From: a virus
Strand: one strand, 5' to 3'
IMG/VR virus record: IMGVR_UViG_3300021335_001807
Location: 1 to 30,318 of that record
Length of the DNA stretch: 30,318 nt
The notes under the pieces are model-generated. The model ran no database searches, was not told the DNA's origin, and saw only the letters and a list, made by a program, of their open reading frames with translations. Numbering within the stretch: position 1 is the first letter of the stretch; each line of letters begins with the position of its first letter. A program made the translations under genes and the position numbers. Below, one piece after another: positions 13,681-21,448 of this stretch.

Positions 13681-13683
13681 ATA

Positions 13684-13696
13684 TTTTTCGTATATT
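13684..13696 (+). promoter_or_regulatory. TTTTTCGTATATT motif abutting the next ATG
   Basis: Third copy. It ends at 13696 and the next ATG begins at 13697. If TATATT is a -10 box, transcription would start inside codon 2-4 of that gene, so the transcript would skip its start codon and mainly serve the clamp-loader genes downstream. It is 3 bases after the groEL stop. Confidence 0.5.
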
Positions 13697-13966
13697 ATGG
13701 CTATAAAAATTGAAGAAAAAAATATATTAATTGCTAGAAGAGTACCACCAGGTGATAAATGGAGATTAGTTGCTAATGAACCAGATGGTCCAGTACATAA
13801 ATCACTTACTGATACTTTAGAAGCATATATGGTAAAAACTGGGTTTAAAGGGCATTATAGATTAGAACCATTGAAAAGTAATTTATATGCAATTGATTCC
13901 CAAGAAACAGAAGTAACACCAGAACCAGAAAAGAAATATTCCATATATGGAGAATACGGAGAATAG
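13697..13966 (+). CDS. Small phage protein before the clamp loader
   Basis: 89 aa (MAIKIEEKNILIARRVPPGD...). Basic N-terminal half, acidic Pro/Glu-rich C-terminal tail. FKGHYRLEPLKSNLYAID looks like an ordered C-terminal beta region. I do not recognise a family. Its end overlaps the gp44 start by 20 bases. The only later Met start is at residue 45, so if the upstream motif is a promoter this protein would need read-through from groEL. Confidence 0.65.
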   Translation: MAIKIEEKNILIARRVPPGDKWRLVANEPDGPVHKSLTDTLEAYMVKTGFKGHYRLEPLKSNLYAIDSQETEVTPEPEKKYSIYGEYGE

Positions 13967-14873
13967 TTTATTAGTAGAAAAATATCGTCCTACTAAATTA
14001 GAAAATTATGTAGGTAATGAGAATATTAAGAAGTCTATATCTAAATATTTAGAACAGAATGATATTCAAAACCTAATATTTTATGGACCTGCTGGAACCG
14101 GAAAAACAACTCTTGCTAAACTCATTGTACAAAATCTTGATTGTGACAGCATTTATATTAATGCTTCGGATGAACGAGGTATTGAAACAATTAGAGATAA
14201 AGTACAAAGCTTTGCTAGTGTGGCTTCGTTCAAGCCACTTAAGATTGTTATTTTGGATGAGTCTGATTTTCTTACTATTCAAGCGCAAGCTTCGCTCCGT
14301 AATATCATTGAAACGTTTTCGCGAACTACTAGGTTTATCTTAACTTGTAATTATGTAGAACGTATTATTGATCCTTTACAATCTAGGTGCCAAGTACTTA
14401 AAATTGTACCTCCAACTAAAAAAGATGTTGCTAAACATTTAAATTGGATTTGTAATGAAGAATCAATTTCACATGATATAAATGATTTAGTACCTTTAGT
14501 TAATCAATATTATCCTGATTTACGTAAATGTATTAATACTATACAATTATCAACTGTAGATGGTGGAGCAAATGATTTATATCTTAACTTAGACCAATCA
14601 GTATTAGTATCATCTAATTATATAGACAAAGTTATTACTGAATTAAAGGGTAAGGCTGATTTTAAAACTATTCGTCAAATTATAGCTGATGCTAATGTAG
14701 ATGATTTTGATGAATTATTTAAGGCATTATATGAAAGAGTAACCGAATACCTACCAGGTAAAGAGGGAACAGTAGCTATTTTAATAAATGATCATCAATA
14801 TAAAGCAAATTTCCGAATCGACAAGGAAATAAATACAATGTCGTTAATTTCAAATTTAATAAATAATAAATAA
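13947..14873 (+). CDS. 44: Clamp-loader ATPase subunit (T4 gp44-like)
   Basis: 308 aa (T4 gp44 is 319). EKYRPTKLENYVG (11-23), Walker A GPAGTGKT (47-54), Walker B VILDESD (101-107; DESD where many relatives have DEAD), sensor region ILTCNY and the SRC motif LQSRCQV (144-150). It loads the gp45 clamp onto primer-template junctions using ATP. Bases about 14150-14335 show higher G+C and C/G-ending codons than flanking parts of the same gene (25 of 60 in one row). The product would work with gp62 encoded just downstream. Confidence 0.93.
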   Translation: MENTENSLLVEKYRPTKLENYVGNENIKKSISKYLEQNDIQNLIFYGPAGTGKTTLAKLIVQNLDCDSIYINASDERGIETIRDKVQSFASVASFKPLKIVILDESDFLTIQAQASLRNIIETFSRTTRFILTCNYVERIIDPLQSRCQVLKIVPPTKKDVAKHLNWICNEESISHDINDLVPLVNQYYPDLRKCINTIQLSTVDGGANDLYLNLDQSVLVSSNYIDKVITELKGKADFKTIRQIIADANVDDFDELFKALYERVTEYLPGKEGTVAILINDHQYKANFRIDKEINTMSLISNLINNK

Positions 14874-14875
14874 TT

Positions 14876-15121
14876 ATGCAACAACAACAATCAGGACCCC
14901 CTATTGATTTAAAAAATACATCAGAAGTTAAAAATTCTGAAGGTGAGGTTTTATTCCAGCAGGGAGTAGTATTAAGAACAGTATCTAAATTTGTTATGGG
15001 AACAGATGAAGACGCATTATTACCCATTCCAGTTTTTTATGATCCAACAACTAAAAAAATTCTTAAGGCATCAGTACCTAAAGATCTTAGAGAGGATTTA
15101 AAAGATTACTTAATGGATTAG
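14876..15121 (+). CDS. Small protein between gp44 and gp62
   Basis: 81 aa, starting with a Gln-rich tip (MQQQQSGPP). The middle (VLFQQGVVLRTVSKFVMGTD) and PIPVFYDPTTKKILKASVPKD look like beta strands, followed by a C-terminal helix. Family not recognised. Its position inside the clamp-loader operon, 2 bases after gp44 and 3 bases before gp62, argues for a real gene. Confidence 0.7.
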   Translation: MQQQQSGPPIDLKNTSEVKNSEGEVLFQQGVVLRTVSKFVMGTDEDALLPIPVFYDPTTKKILKASVPKDLREDLKDYLMD

Positions 15122-15124
15122 GTT

Positions 15125-15538
15125 TTGAAAAATATCTTTGATTGGTTAAAAGCTATTAATTCCACTAAACCACCAGTTGAGTCATTTTCTGATAAAGACT
15201 GGGAAGTTTGGAATAGTTATATGATTCATAGGTTTATTAGTATGAATCCTGATTATATAGAGATAGTAAATTATGTTCAAGAATTTCCTCCACAGGAAAA
15301 AAGAATGATTTATAACATTTACAAAGAATTTATTCCTAAAAATAATAAATGGAATAAATACATTAAATCCAAAAACAAAGAACCAAACAAAGATCTAGTT
15401 ATTAATATTAAAAATTACTTTAAATGTTCAGCAAAAGAGGCCAAAGAATATATAAATATCTTGGATACTATAGACGTAGATCGTATATTATCTAGTATAG
15501 GATTAGAAAAAAAAGAAATCAAACAATTATTGAAATGA
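15125..15538 (+). CDS. 62: Clamp-loader small subunit (T4 gp62-like)
   Basis: 137 aa (T4 gp62 is 187). The N-terminal pattern IFDWLKAINSTKPPVESFSD and YMIHRFISMNPDYIEIVNYV is what I expect of phage gp62 proteins, followed by PPQEKRMIYNIYKEFIPK. It has no ATPase motifs, as normal for gp62, which bridges the gp44 ring. The start is TTG at 15125 (MKNIFDW); no ATG is available upstream. The C-terminus overlaps the next gene by 4 bases. Confidence 0.8.
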   Translation: MKNIFDWLKAINSTKPPVESFSDKDWEVWNSYMIHRFISMNPDYIEIVNYVQEFPPQEKRMIYNIYKEFIPKNNKWNKYIKSKNKEPNKDLVINIKNYFKCSAKEAKEYINILDTIDVDRILSSIGLEKKEIKQLLK

Positions 15539-15762
15539 CAAAAGAATTATATAATATGTTAAAAAAGTCTGCTGAGGCAGACAAGGCAAAAGCATTATTA
15601 TCACTTGAATTACTAGGCAATAAAGCTGTAGGTATTGGTGATCATTCAACTGAAGACTTTTATAAAAATGCTGAAGAAGCACTTACAACTTTAGTTGATG
15701 CTGATGATAGATTAGAAACTTTAGAGAAATATTTTCAAATTAAAAACCAAGTCAATGGGTGA
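15535..15762 (+). CDS. Small helical phage protein, unknown function
   Basis: 75 aa, nearly all helix (YNMLKKSAEADKAKALLSLE) with a conserved-looking loop GIGDHSTEDFYKN and a second helix (ALTTLVDADDRLETLEKYF). It recalls small uncharacterised proteins of marine T4-like phages next to gp62. No function can be given. Overlaps both neighbours by 4 to 8 bases. Confidence 0.7.
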   Translation: MTKELYNMLKKSAEADKAKALLSLELLGNKAVGIGDHSTEDFYKNAEEALTTLVDADDRLETLEKYFQIKNQVNG

Positions 15763-16171
15763 TACAATATCCAAATGGCACGAAATGCAAGAAGAAATGA
15801 GCGATAGAGAAATAATGGACGCTAAAAACCCAGATGTGGCTGCAGTTAGAAAATTTGAAAAGGATTATCCTGAATTATCTAAAGAGTTTAGAGAAATACA
15901 AAGTGAGATGTATGAAATGTTTGCTCGTAAACATCTTGATTACGGTTTAAATAATATTGCTCTTGGGGGTGATTTAACTAATAGTGATGATAAAAAATTT
16001 TCACTTACTGGTTTAACTATTAGACTTACTGATAAAATTTCTAGATTAAAAAATCTTATAGTACATGGTAGAAACTATGTAAAAGGTGAAGGAATGGAAG
16101 ACACGTTTATTGACATAGCTAATTATGGAATAATTGGGATGTTAGTAGGACGTGATAAATGGAAAAAATAA
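15755..16171 (+). CDS. DUF1599-type protein (possible nucleotide-modification associated domain)
   Basis: 138 aa. The second half carries ARKHLDYGLNNIALGG (57-72), GLTIRLTDKISRLKNLIV (84-101) and EDTFIDIANYGIIGMLV (117-133). From memory this matches DUF1599, which I recall being annotated as a nucleotide-modification-associated domain. The pattern DIANYG resembles all-alpha NTP-PPase helices, so a nucleotide-binding or hydrolysing role is possible. In a genome with a 7-deazaguanine block such a protein could act on modified nucleotides (inference). Overlaps the upstream gene by 8 bases. Confidence 0.65.
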   Translation: MGDTISKWHEMQEEMSDREIMDAKNPDVAAVRKFEKDYPELSKEFREIQSEMYEMFARKHLDYGLNNIALGGDLTNSDDKKFSLTGLTIRLTDKISRLKNLIVHGRNYVKGEGMEDTFIDIANYGIIGMLVGRDKWKK

Positions 16172-16174
16172 ATT

Positions 16175-17143
16175 TTGGCTAGAAAAATACCTAGAATAGT
16201 AAGGGAGATTAGAAATAATCCTCCCCAAGAGATTAATTTTGCTTATCAAAAAAATGTCTCTTATTCGCAAATGTCTATATTTCGCGGTTGTCCACATCGT
16301 TGGAAACTGCAATATAAAGACAAGATAAAGGTATTTACATCATCTATCCATACTGTATTTGGTACTGCAATACATGAAGTATTACAACATTATTTAGATG
16401 TAATGTTTGAAACTAGTGCTGCAAATGCAGATAGAATTGATTTAGAAGAATTATTTCAAGAAAAATTTATTGGTGAATATCAAAATCAATACAAACGAAA
16501 TAATAACCAACATTTTTCATCAGCTGAGGAAATGAGAGAATTTTTTGAAGATGGGGTTGGAATTTTAAATTGGTTTAAAAAGAAACGAGCTAGGTATTTT
16601 TCAAGAAGAGGTTACCATTTAGTTGGTTGTGAATTACCCATAGTTATTTCACCAAATAAAATGTATAACAACATAAAATACACAGGATTTTTAGATGTTG
16701 TACTATACCATGAACCAAGCCAGACATTTAAGATAATCGACATTAAAACCAGTACTAAGGGATGGAATGCTAGAGATAAGAAAAATGAAGATAAACAATA
16801 CCAATTACTTTTATATAAGCAATTTTTTAGTGAGCAATATGGGATCCCATTAAGTAATATTGATATTGAATTTTTTATTGTTAAAAGAAAAGTAATGGAT
16901 TGGAATGATGAGAATATTATGTCACCTCATCAAGCGTATAGAGTACAAACATTTACCCCACCTAGTGGAAAAATTAAATTAGGACGAGCTAAAAAAGCTA
17001 TAAATAATTTTATAAATGAATGTTTTAATTCAAATGGAGATATTAAGGATATAGAATATCCAAAATCTGTTTCAAAATGGAATTGTATGTTTTGTCCCTT
17101 TAAAGAAGATAAAGAAACTTGTGGAGAAGGTATAATTTACTAA
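16175..17143 (+). CDS. PD-(D/E)XK exonuclease, RecB/Cas4-like with 4-Cys cluster
   Basis: 322 aa. SYSQMSIFRGCPHRWKLQY (29-47), GTAIHEVLQHY (63-73), YTGFLDVV (169-176), IIDIKTSTKGW (187-197) and QYQLLLYK (208-215) are the RecB-family nuclease motifs; likely metal and catalytic residues are His67, Asp174, Asp189 and Lys191. Cys39 and Cys304, Cys307 and Cys316 form the arrangement used for a 4Fe-4S cluster in Cas4 and AddB. It probably degrades or processes DNA ends during recombination or replication, or host DNA. The start is TTG at 16175; no upstream ATG exists. No CRISPR array or other Cas gene is in the window. Confidence 0.82.
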   Translation: MARKIPRIVREIRNNPPQEINFAYQKNVSYSQMSIFRGCPHRWKLQYKDKIKVFTSSIHTVFGTAIHEVLQHYLDVMFETSAANADRIDLEELFQEKFIGEYQNQYKRNNNQHFSSAEEMREFFEDGVGILNWFKKKRARYFSRRGYHLVGCELPIVISPNKMYNNIKYTGFLDVVLYHEPSQTFKIIDIKTSTKGWNARDKKNEDKQYQLLLYKQFFSEQYGIPLSNIDIEFFIVKRKVMDWNDENIMSPHQAYRVQTFTPPSGKIKLGRAKKAINNFINECFNSNGDIKDIEYPKSVSKWNCMFCPFKEDKETCGEGIIY

Positions 17144-17149
17144 ACTCCC

Positions 17150-17170
17150 AATATATGTATATAAAAATAA
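17150..17170 (+). promoter_or_regulatory. AATATATGTATA element before the RHH/glycan block
   Basis: AATATATGTATATAAAAATAA lies in the 46-base gap before the RHH-like gene, 20 bases upstream of its ATG. AATATATGTATA is shared exactly with 10812-10823 before hsp20. TATATAAAA is a plausible -10-like or T4-late-like box, but the assignment is tentative. Confidence 0.4.
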
Positions 17171-17189
17171 TGTTATTAAAATAAAGATT

Positions 17190-17378
17190 ATGAACGCAAA
17201 AAAAGATATGACACTAACAAGTGTAAAAATCAAAAGCGATTTATTTGAGAATTTTAAGATTGAATGTGTAAGAAGAAAATTTTCTTTTCAAAAACTTGCC
17301 GATCGTGCTATTTATTTGTATCTTACAGATGAAGATTTTCGTAAGGCAATTACCAATCAAACTAATCTTGAATTATAA
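17190..17378 (+). CDS. Ribbon-helix-helix-like protein, putative regulator
   Basis: 62 aa. MTLTSVKIKSDLFENFKIEC is a beta-strand followed by a helix, and RRKFSFQKLADRAIYLYLTD gives the second helix, the order of an Arc/MetJ-type ribbon-helix-helix fold. Such proteins bind DNA as dimers through the paired strands. It opens the block that contains the glycan genes, 11 bases before the first glycosyltransferase, so autoregulation or control of that block is possible. It resembles small RHH-like proteins of marine T4-like phages. Confidence 0.6.
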   Translation: MNAKKDMTLTSVKIKSDLFENFKIECVRRKFSFQKLADRAIYLYLTDEDFRKAITNQTNLEL

Positions 17379-17389
17379 ATCGTAATAGA

Positions 17390-18829
17390 ATGAATAAAAG
17401 TTTTAAATACCTTCCTCAAGATAAGAGGAAAAAAATACTATTAATCTGTGATGATATTAGAGTACACTCAGGTGTTGCCACAATAGCAAAAGAAATAGTA
17501 ACCCATACAGCTCACCATTTTAATTGGGTACAAATGGCGGGGGCAATAAACCACCCAGATAAAGGAAAAAAATTAGATTTATCTTCAGATACTAATAAAG
17601 TAGCTGATATAGAGGATTCTTTTGTAAGACTTTATCCCGTTGATGGTTATGGTAATCCAACAATTTTAAGGCAAGTCATATCATTTGAAAAACCAGATGC
17701 TATAATGCTTTTTACTGATCCAAGATACTTTACATGGGTATTTAATATGGAGCATGAAATAAGAAAACAAATCCCTATTGCCTATTTAAATATTTGGGAT
17801 GATTATCCTGCTCCAATGTATAATAAACCCTATTATGAAGCTTGTGATTTGTTAATGGGTATATCAAAACAAACAGTTAATATAAATAAACTAGTACTTA
17901 ATGATAAAAAAGATAGTAAAATTTTTAAGTATATTCCTCATGGAAAAAACCCAAAAATATATTATCCAATTGTAGAGGAAAATAAAGATTACTTAGAATT
18001 TAGAAATAAAGTATTTGGTAATGCAAAACCAGAATTTGTTGTATACTTTAATTCTAGAAATATACGAAGAAAACAAATACCAGATACAATGTTAGCTTTT
18101 AGGGCATTTTTAGATTCTTTACCTAAGGAAAAATCAAAAAATTGTTTTCTTTTATTAAAAACAGAACTAGTTACGGATGCAGGAACTGATTTACCAAGAG
18201 TAAAAGAATATTTCTTTGGAGAAGAGTATGATAATAATGTTAAATTTATAGAGTCTAAATTAGAGGAAAAACATTTAAATTATCTATATAATATAGCAGA
18301 TGTTCAAATTTTACTAACCTCAAATGAAGGTTGGGGATTAACAATTACTGAAGCAATACTATCAGGTACTCCTATTATAGCAAATACTACAGGTGGTATG
18401 CAAGATCAAATGAGGTTTGTTGATGAGAATGGAGAATGGTTTACTCCTAGTGCTGATATACCTTCTAATCATAGAGGAACATATAAAGAACATGGAGAAT
18501 GGGCTTTCCCAGTTTATCCAACTAGTAGATCAATTCAAGGTTCTCCCCCAACTCCATATATTTACGATGATAGATGTAAATGGGAAGATGCTTTAGAACG
18601 AATTAAAGAAGTCTATAATTTAAGTTCTGAAGAACGTAGAACTAAAGGGTTAAAAGGAAGAGAATGGGCCCTAAGTGAGGAAGCAGGTTTTACATCTGAA
18701 CATCAAGGAAAAAGAGTTATAGAAGCATTTGATGAATTATTTGATACTTGGAAACCAAGAGAAAAGTATGAAATAGTAAGTGCTAATGAATATAAAGGAA
18801 AAAATTTAAATCATAAATTATTTTATTAA
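17390..18829 (+). CDS. Glycosyltransferase, GT4-like
   Basis: 479 aa, two Rossmann halves (GT-B). The N-terminal part has KKILLICDDIRVHSGVATIA (14-33), with the SG(V) loop near the first strand. In the C-terminal half, EEKHLNYLYNIADVQILLTS leads to NEGWGLTITEAILSGTPIIA, which is the GT4 donor-binding E-x7-E signature. It would move a sugar from a nucleotide-sugar donor to a glycan or protein acceptor in the cytoplasm. It is the first enzyme of the glycan block and overlaps the next glycosyltransferase by one base (TAATG). The donor sugar cannot be inferred. Confidence 0.85.
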   Translation: MNKSFKYLPQDKRKKILLICDDIRVHSGVATIAKEIVTHTAHHFNWVQMAGAINHPDKGKKLDLSSDTNKVADIEDSFVRLYPVDGYGNPTILRQVISFEKPDAIMLFTDPRYFTWVFNMEHEIRKQIPIAYLNIWDDYPAPMYNKPYYEACDLLMGISKQTVNINKLVLNDKKDSKIFKYIPHGKNPKIYYPIVEENKDYLEFRNKVFGNAKPEFVVYFNSRNIRRKQIPDTMLAFRAFLDSLPKEKSKNCFLLLKTELVTDAGTDLPRVKEYFFGEEYDNNVKFIESKLEEKHLNYLYNIADVQILLTSNEGWGLTITEAILSGTPIIANTTGGMQDQMRFVDENGEWFTPSADIPSNHRGTYKEHGEWAFPVYPTSRSIQGSPPTPYIYDDRCKWEDALERIKEVYNLSSEERRTKGLKGREWALSEEAGFTSEHQGKRVIEAFDELFDTWKPREKYEIVSANEYKGKNLNHKLFY

Positions 18830-20124
18830 TGAGTAAGCCAAGATTTGTAATAAGTTGCCCTTTTGACACATATTCAGGATATGGAGGACGTAGTCGTGAT
18901 ATAGTTAAGGCAATAATAGAATTAGATAAATATGAAGTACAACTTTTACCTCAAAAATGGGGGGAAACTTCCTGGGGATTCTGCAATGATCACCCTGAAT
19001 GGAAATTTCTAAATAAATATGTAGCCCCACAAAACTGGCAACAAACTAAACCAGATTTATGGATGCAAATAACTATACCAAATGAATTCCAACCTATAGG
19101 AAAATATAATATAGGATTAACTGCTGGTATTGAAGCAACAGGATGCAAACCTGAATGGATTGAAGGATTAAATAGAATGGATATAAATTGGGTATCTTCT
19201 AATTTTGCAAAACAAACTTTTGAATCTATGTCTTTTGAAAAAAAAGATCAAAGAACTAACCAAACAGTGAGTATACTTAAATTAGAAAAGCCTATTGAAG
19301 TTATATTTGAAGGAGCAGATTTGACTACTTATAAACCCATATCTCCCAAAGAAATTAAAACTATTAAACTTGATGAAGTTAAAGAAAGTTTTGCTTTTCT
19401 ATTTGTAGGACATTGGATGCAAGGTGAATTTGGTCATGATAGAAAAAATGTAGGTGTATTAATTAAATCTTTTTATGAAGCATTCAAAAACAAATCAGGC
19501 CAAAAACCAGCACTAATATTAAAATGTTCTACAGGTGTAGCTTCTTATATGAGTAGGGATTCTATTTTAGATAGAATAAAACAAATTAGAACGTTAGTTA
19601 ATTCTTCAAATCTACCTAATATCTATATTTTAAATGGAGAATTTAATGATTCAGAAATGAATGAATTATATAACCACCCAAAAGTAAAAGCAATGGTTAG
19701 TGCTACTAAAGGAGAGGGATTTGGTAGACCTTTACTAGAATTTAGTTTAACAGGAAAACCTATTATAGCTTCGGGGTGGTCAGGACATACAGACTTTCTT
19801 AATCCTGAATATGTAGCTTTAGTCCCTGGTTCTTTAGAAAAAGTACATAAAAGTGCTGCAAATAATTGGTTAATAGAACAGGCACAATGGTTTAAAATTA
19901 ATGAATCTGACTTAAGGAAATCTTTTAAATCTTGTTTTAAAAAATATAAACAATTCCACCAAAAATCTAAAAGGCAAAAATATTATGCTAAAGAAAATTT
20001 TAGTTGGGAAGAAATGAAAAAATTGGTAGGAAAGATTTTATCATCTAATGTCCCAGATTTCCCAAAACAAGTAGAATTAAATTTACCTAAATTAAATTTA
20101 CCTAAATTACAAAAACTAAAATAA
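18829..20124 (+). CDS. Glycosyltransferase, GT4-like (second)
   Basis: 431 aa. An N-terminal segment, FVISCPFDTYSGYGGRSRDI (5-24), contains a glycine-rich acceptor-side loop. The C-terminal KGEGFGRPLLEFSLTGKPII is the donor-binding signature; a WSGHTDFL motif follows. The protein resembles its upstream neighbour in fold order but not in detail, so it is not an evident tandem duplicate. The C-terminus ends in two copies of the pentapeptide LNLPK from a 15-base tandem repeat (see 20077-20106). It shares one base with the neighbour on each side. Confidence 0.8.
   Translation: MSKPRFVISCPFDTYSGYGGRSRDIVKAIIELDKYEVQLLPQKWGETSWGFCNDHPEWKFLNKYVAPQNWQQTKPDLWMQITIPNEFQPIGKYNIGLTAGIEATGCKPEWIEGLNRMDINWVSSNFAKQTFESMSFEKKDQRTNQTVSILKLEKPIEVIFEGADLTTYKPISPKEIKTIKLDEVKESFAFLFVGHWMQGEFGHDRKNVGVLIKSFYEAFKNKSGQKPALILKCSTGVASYMSRDSILDRIKQIRTLVNSSNLPNIYILNGEFNDSEMNELYNHPKVKAMVSATKGEGFGRPLLEFSLTGKPIIASGWSGHTDFLNPEYVALVPGSLEKVHKSAANNWLIEQAQWFKINESDLRKSFKSCFKKYKQFHQKSKRQKYYAKENFSWEEMKKLVGKILSSNVPDFPKQVELNLPKLNLPKLQKLK
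20077..20106 (+). repeat. Two tandem copies of a 15-base unit
   Basis: TTAAATTTACCTAAA occurs twice in direct succession (20077-20091 and 20092-20106) near the 3' end of the second GT4 gene and keeps the frame, adding a second LNLPK to the protein tail. It probably arose by slippage and would be a length-variable site. Confidence 0.8.
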
Positions 20125-20564
20125 TGAATTTTGATGAATTAAAAATATGCAGCAGATGTGGTTCTGATGCATGCTACAGCCAGGAAGTTACTAAAGATAT
20201 TACAATTGAAATGTGCTATGGATGTGGCTTCCAATCCAATTCCCTGATGGAAAAAGGATCAGAATTTTTTAATGAACAATGGGAGACATTACCTGAAATT
20301 TATAAAGTTTTAATGGATGAAGAAGAAGAAACTGGTAAAATTTGGATGCCTTCTACTATTAATATTAAAGATAAGGGAATGGTGTTTGCAACAGGAAAAG
20401 ATAGAGATAATTGGGCATGGGGAGCTGTAAAAGTAACTAAAGTCAAAAAGAAAGATAGAGATAAATATAATAAAGAAAAATATAGAGCAGATATGACAAC
20501 CATCAAATATTTTAAAGAACGGGATTATATGGACGCTTTATCATATATTAATGTAATACCTTAA
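20124..20564 (+). CDS. Zinc-ribbon phage protein, unknown function
   Basis: 146 aa. CSRC at 9-12 and CYGC at 31-34 form a four-cysteine zinc ribbon near the N-terminus. The rest contains WMPSTINIKDKGMVFATGKD and DNWAWGAVKVTKV, a beta-rich part, then a lysine-rich helix. It starts one base inside the previous stop. Not an obvious enzyme. It may be a conserved phage protein unrelated to glycans that happens to lie within the block. Confidence 0.65.
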   Translation: MNFDELKICSRCGSDACYSQEVTKDITIEMCYGCGFQSNSLMEKGSEFFNEQWETLPEIYKVLMDEEEETGKIWMPSTINIKDKGMVFATGKDRDNWAWGAVKVTKVKKKDRDKYNKEKYRADMTTIKYFKERDYMDALSYINVIP

Positions 20565-20567
20565 AAA

Positions 20568-21446
20568 ATGAAAATACTAGTAACAGGAGGTGCGGGTTTT
20601 ATAGGCACCAATTTAATTAAAAGATTATTATCAGAAAACCATGAAGTTACATCACTTGATGATTATTCTATTGGTGTAAAAGAAAATCATATAGAAGGAT
20701 GTAATTATATAGAAGGTGATATAAATAAAATACTAGATCTTTTTGTATTAGAAACTTATGTTGAAGAATATAATTTTGATCTTATATATCATCTTGCTGC
20801 ACTTTCAAGAATACAACCTTCATTTGATGAACCTACTACAACATTTGATGCTAATGTTATGGGTACTCAAAATGTTATTGAATTTGCTAGAAAATCTAAT
20901 GTTAAAGTAGTGTATGCAGGTTCATCTTCAAGATGGTGTGATCCTCACTCTTCACCATATGCTGCTTATAAACATTTAGGAGAAGAAGTTTGTAAATTAT
21001 ATAGAAAGACTTACAAAATGGATATAGAAATAGCTAGATTTTATAATGTTTATGGTCCTAAGGAAGTATTAGAAGGTGATTGGGCTGCAGTTGTTGGAAA
21101 ATGGAGACGTCAAGTTAGAGATGGTGAGTTAATTACTATTGTTGGTGATGGTGAACAAAGAAGAGACTTTACTCATGTAGATGATATTTGTGATGCATTA
21201 TGGAGAATAGGAATAAATAATGTTAAACATGAAGACGCTTGGGAATTAGGAACAGGGATGAATTATTCTATAAATGAAGTTTACCAAATGTTTAAAGAAA
21301 GATTTGGTGCAGGATTTACTCATATCCCTGATCAACCTGGTAATTATAGAAAAACACTAAGAAAAAATAATGATACCTTAGAAAAATTAGGATGGGCTCC
21401 TAGTGATAAATTAAGAGATTATATTTTTAGTCTAGATAAAGGTTAA
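20568..21446 (+). CDS. NAD-dependent sugar-nucleotide epimerase/dehydratase (extended SDR)
   Basis: 292 aa. NAD-binding GGAGFIG (7-13) is preceded by MKILVT. YHLAALSRIQPSF (74-86) is the second family block. YAGSSSRW (116-123) supplies the catalytic Ser/Thr region and YAAYK (131-135) is the YxxxK motif. RFYNVYGP and RDFTHVDDI-type blocks complete the extended SDR fold. It interconverts an NDP-sugar (epimerase or 4,6-dehydratase-type), giving donor sugars to the surrounding glycosyltransferases. The exact substrate is not determinable by eye. 3 bases separate it from each neighbour. Confidence 0.88.
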   Translation: MKILVTGGAGFIGTNLIKRLLSENHEVTSLDDYSIGVKENHIEGCNYIEGDINKILDLFVLETYVEEYNFDLIYHLAALSRIQPSFDEPTTTFDANVMGTQNVIEFARKSNVKVVYAGSSSRWCDPHSSPYAAYKHLGEEVCKLYRKTYKMDIEIARFYNVYGPKEVLEGDWAAVVGKWRRQVRDGELITIVGDGEQRRDFTHVDDICDALWRIGINNVKHEDAWELGTGMNYSINEVYQMFKERFGAGFTHIPDQPGNYRKTLRKNNDTLEKLGWAPSDKLRDYIFSLDKG

Positions 21447-21448
21447 AT

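Noticed and set aside
15481-15492. ATCGTATATTA, a partial copy of the TTCGTATATT motif inside gp62
   Set aside because: Has A instead of TT before CGTATATT, and lies within coding sequence for VDRILSS; no block boundary there.
16175-17143. CRISPR-Cas system suggested by the Cas4-like nuclease
   Set aside because: No repeat-spacer array and no Cas1/Cas2/effector reading frames in the window; the nuclease is better placed as a phage RecB-family protein.
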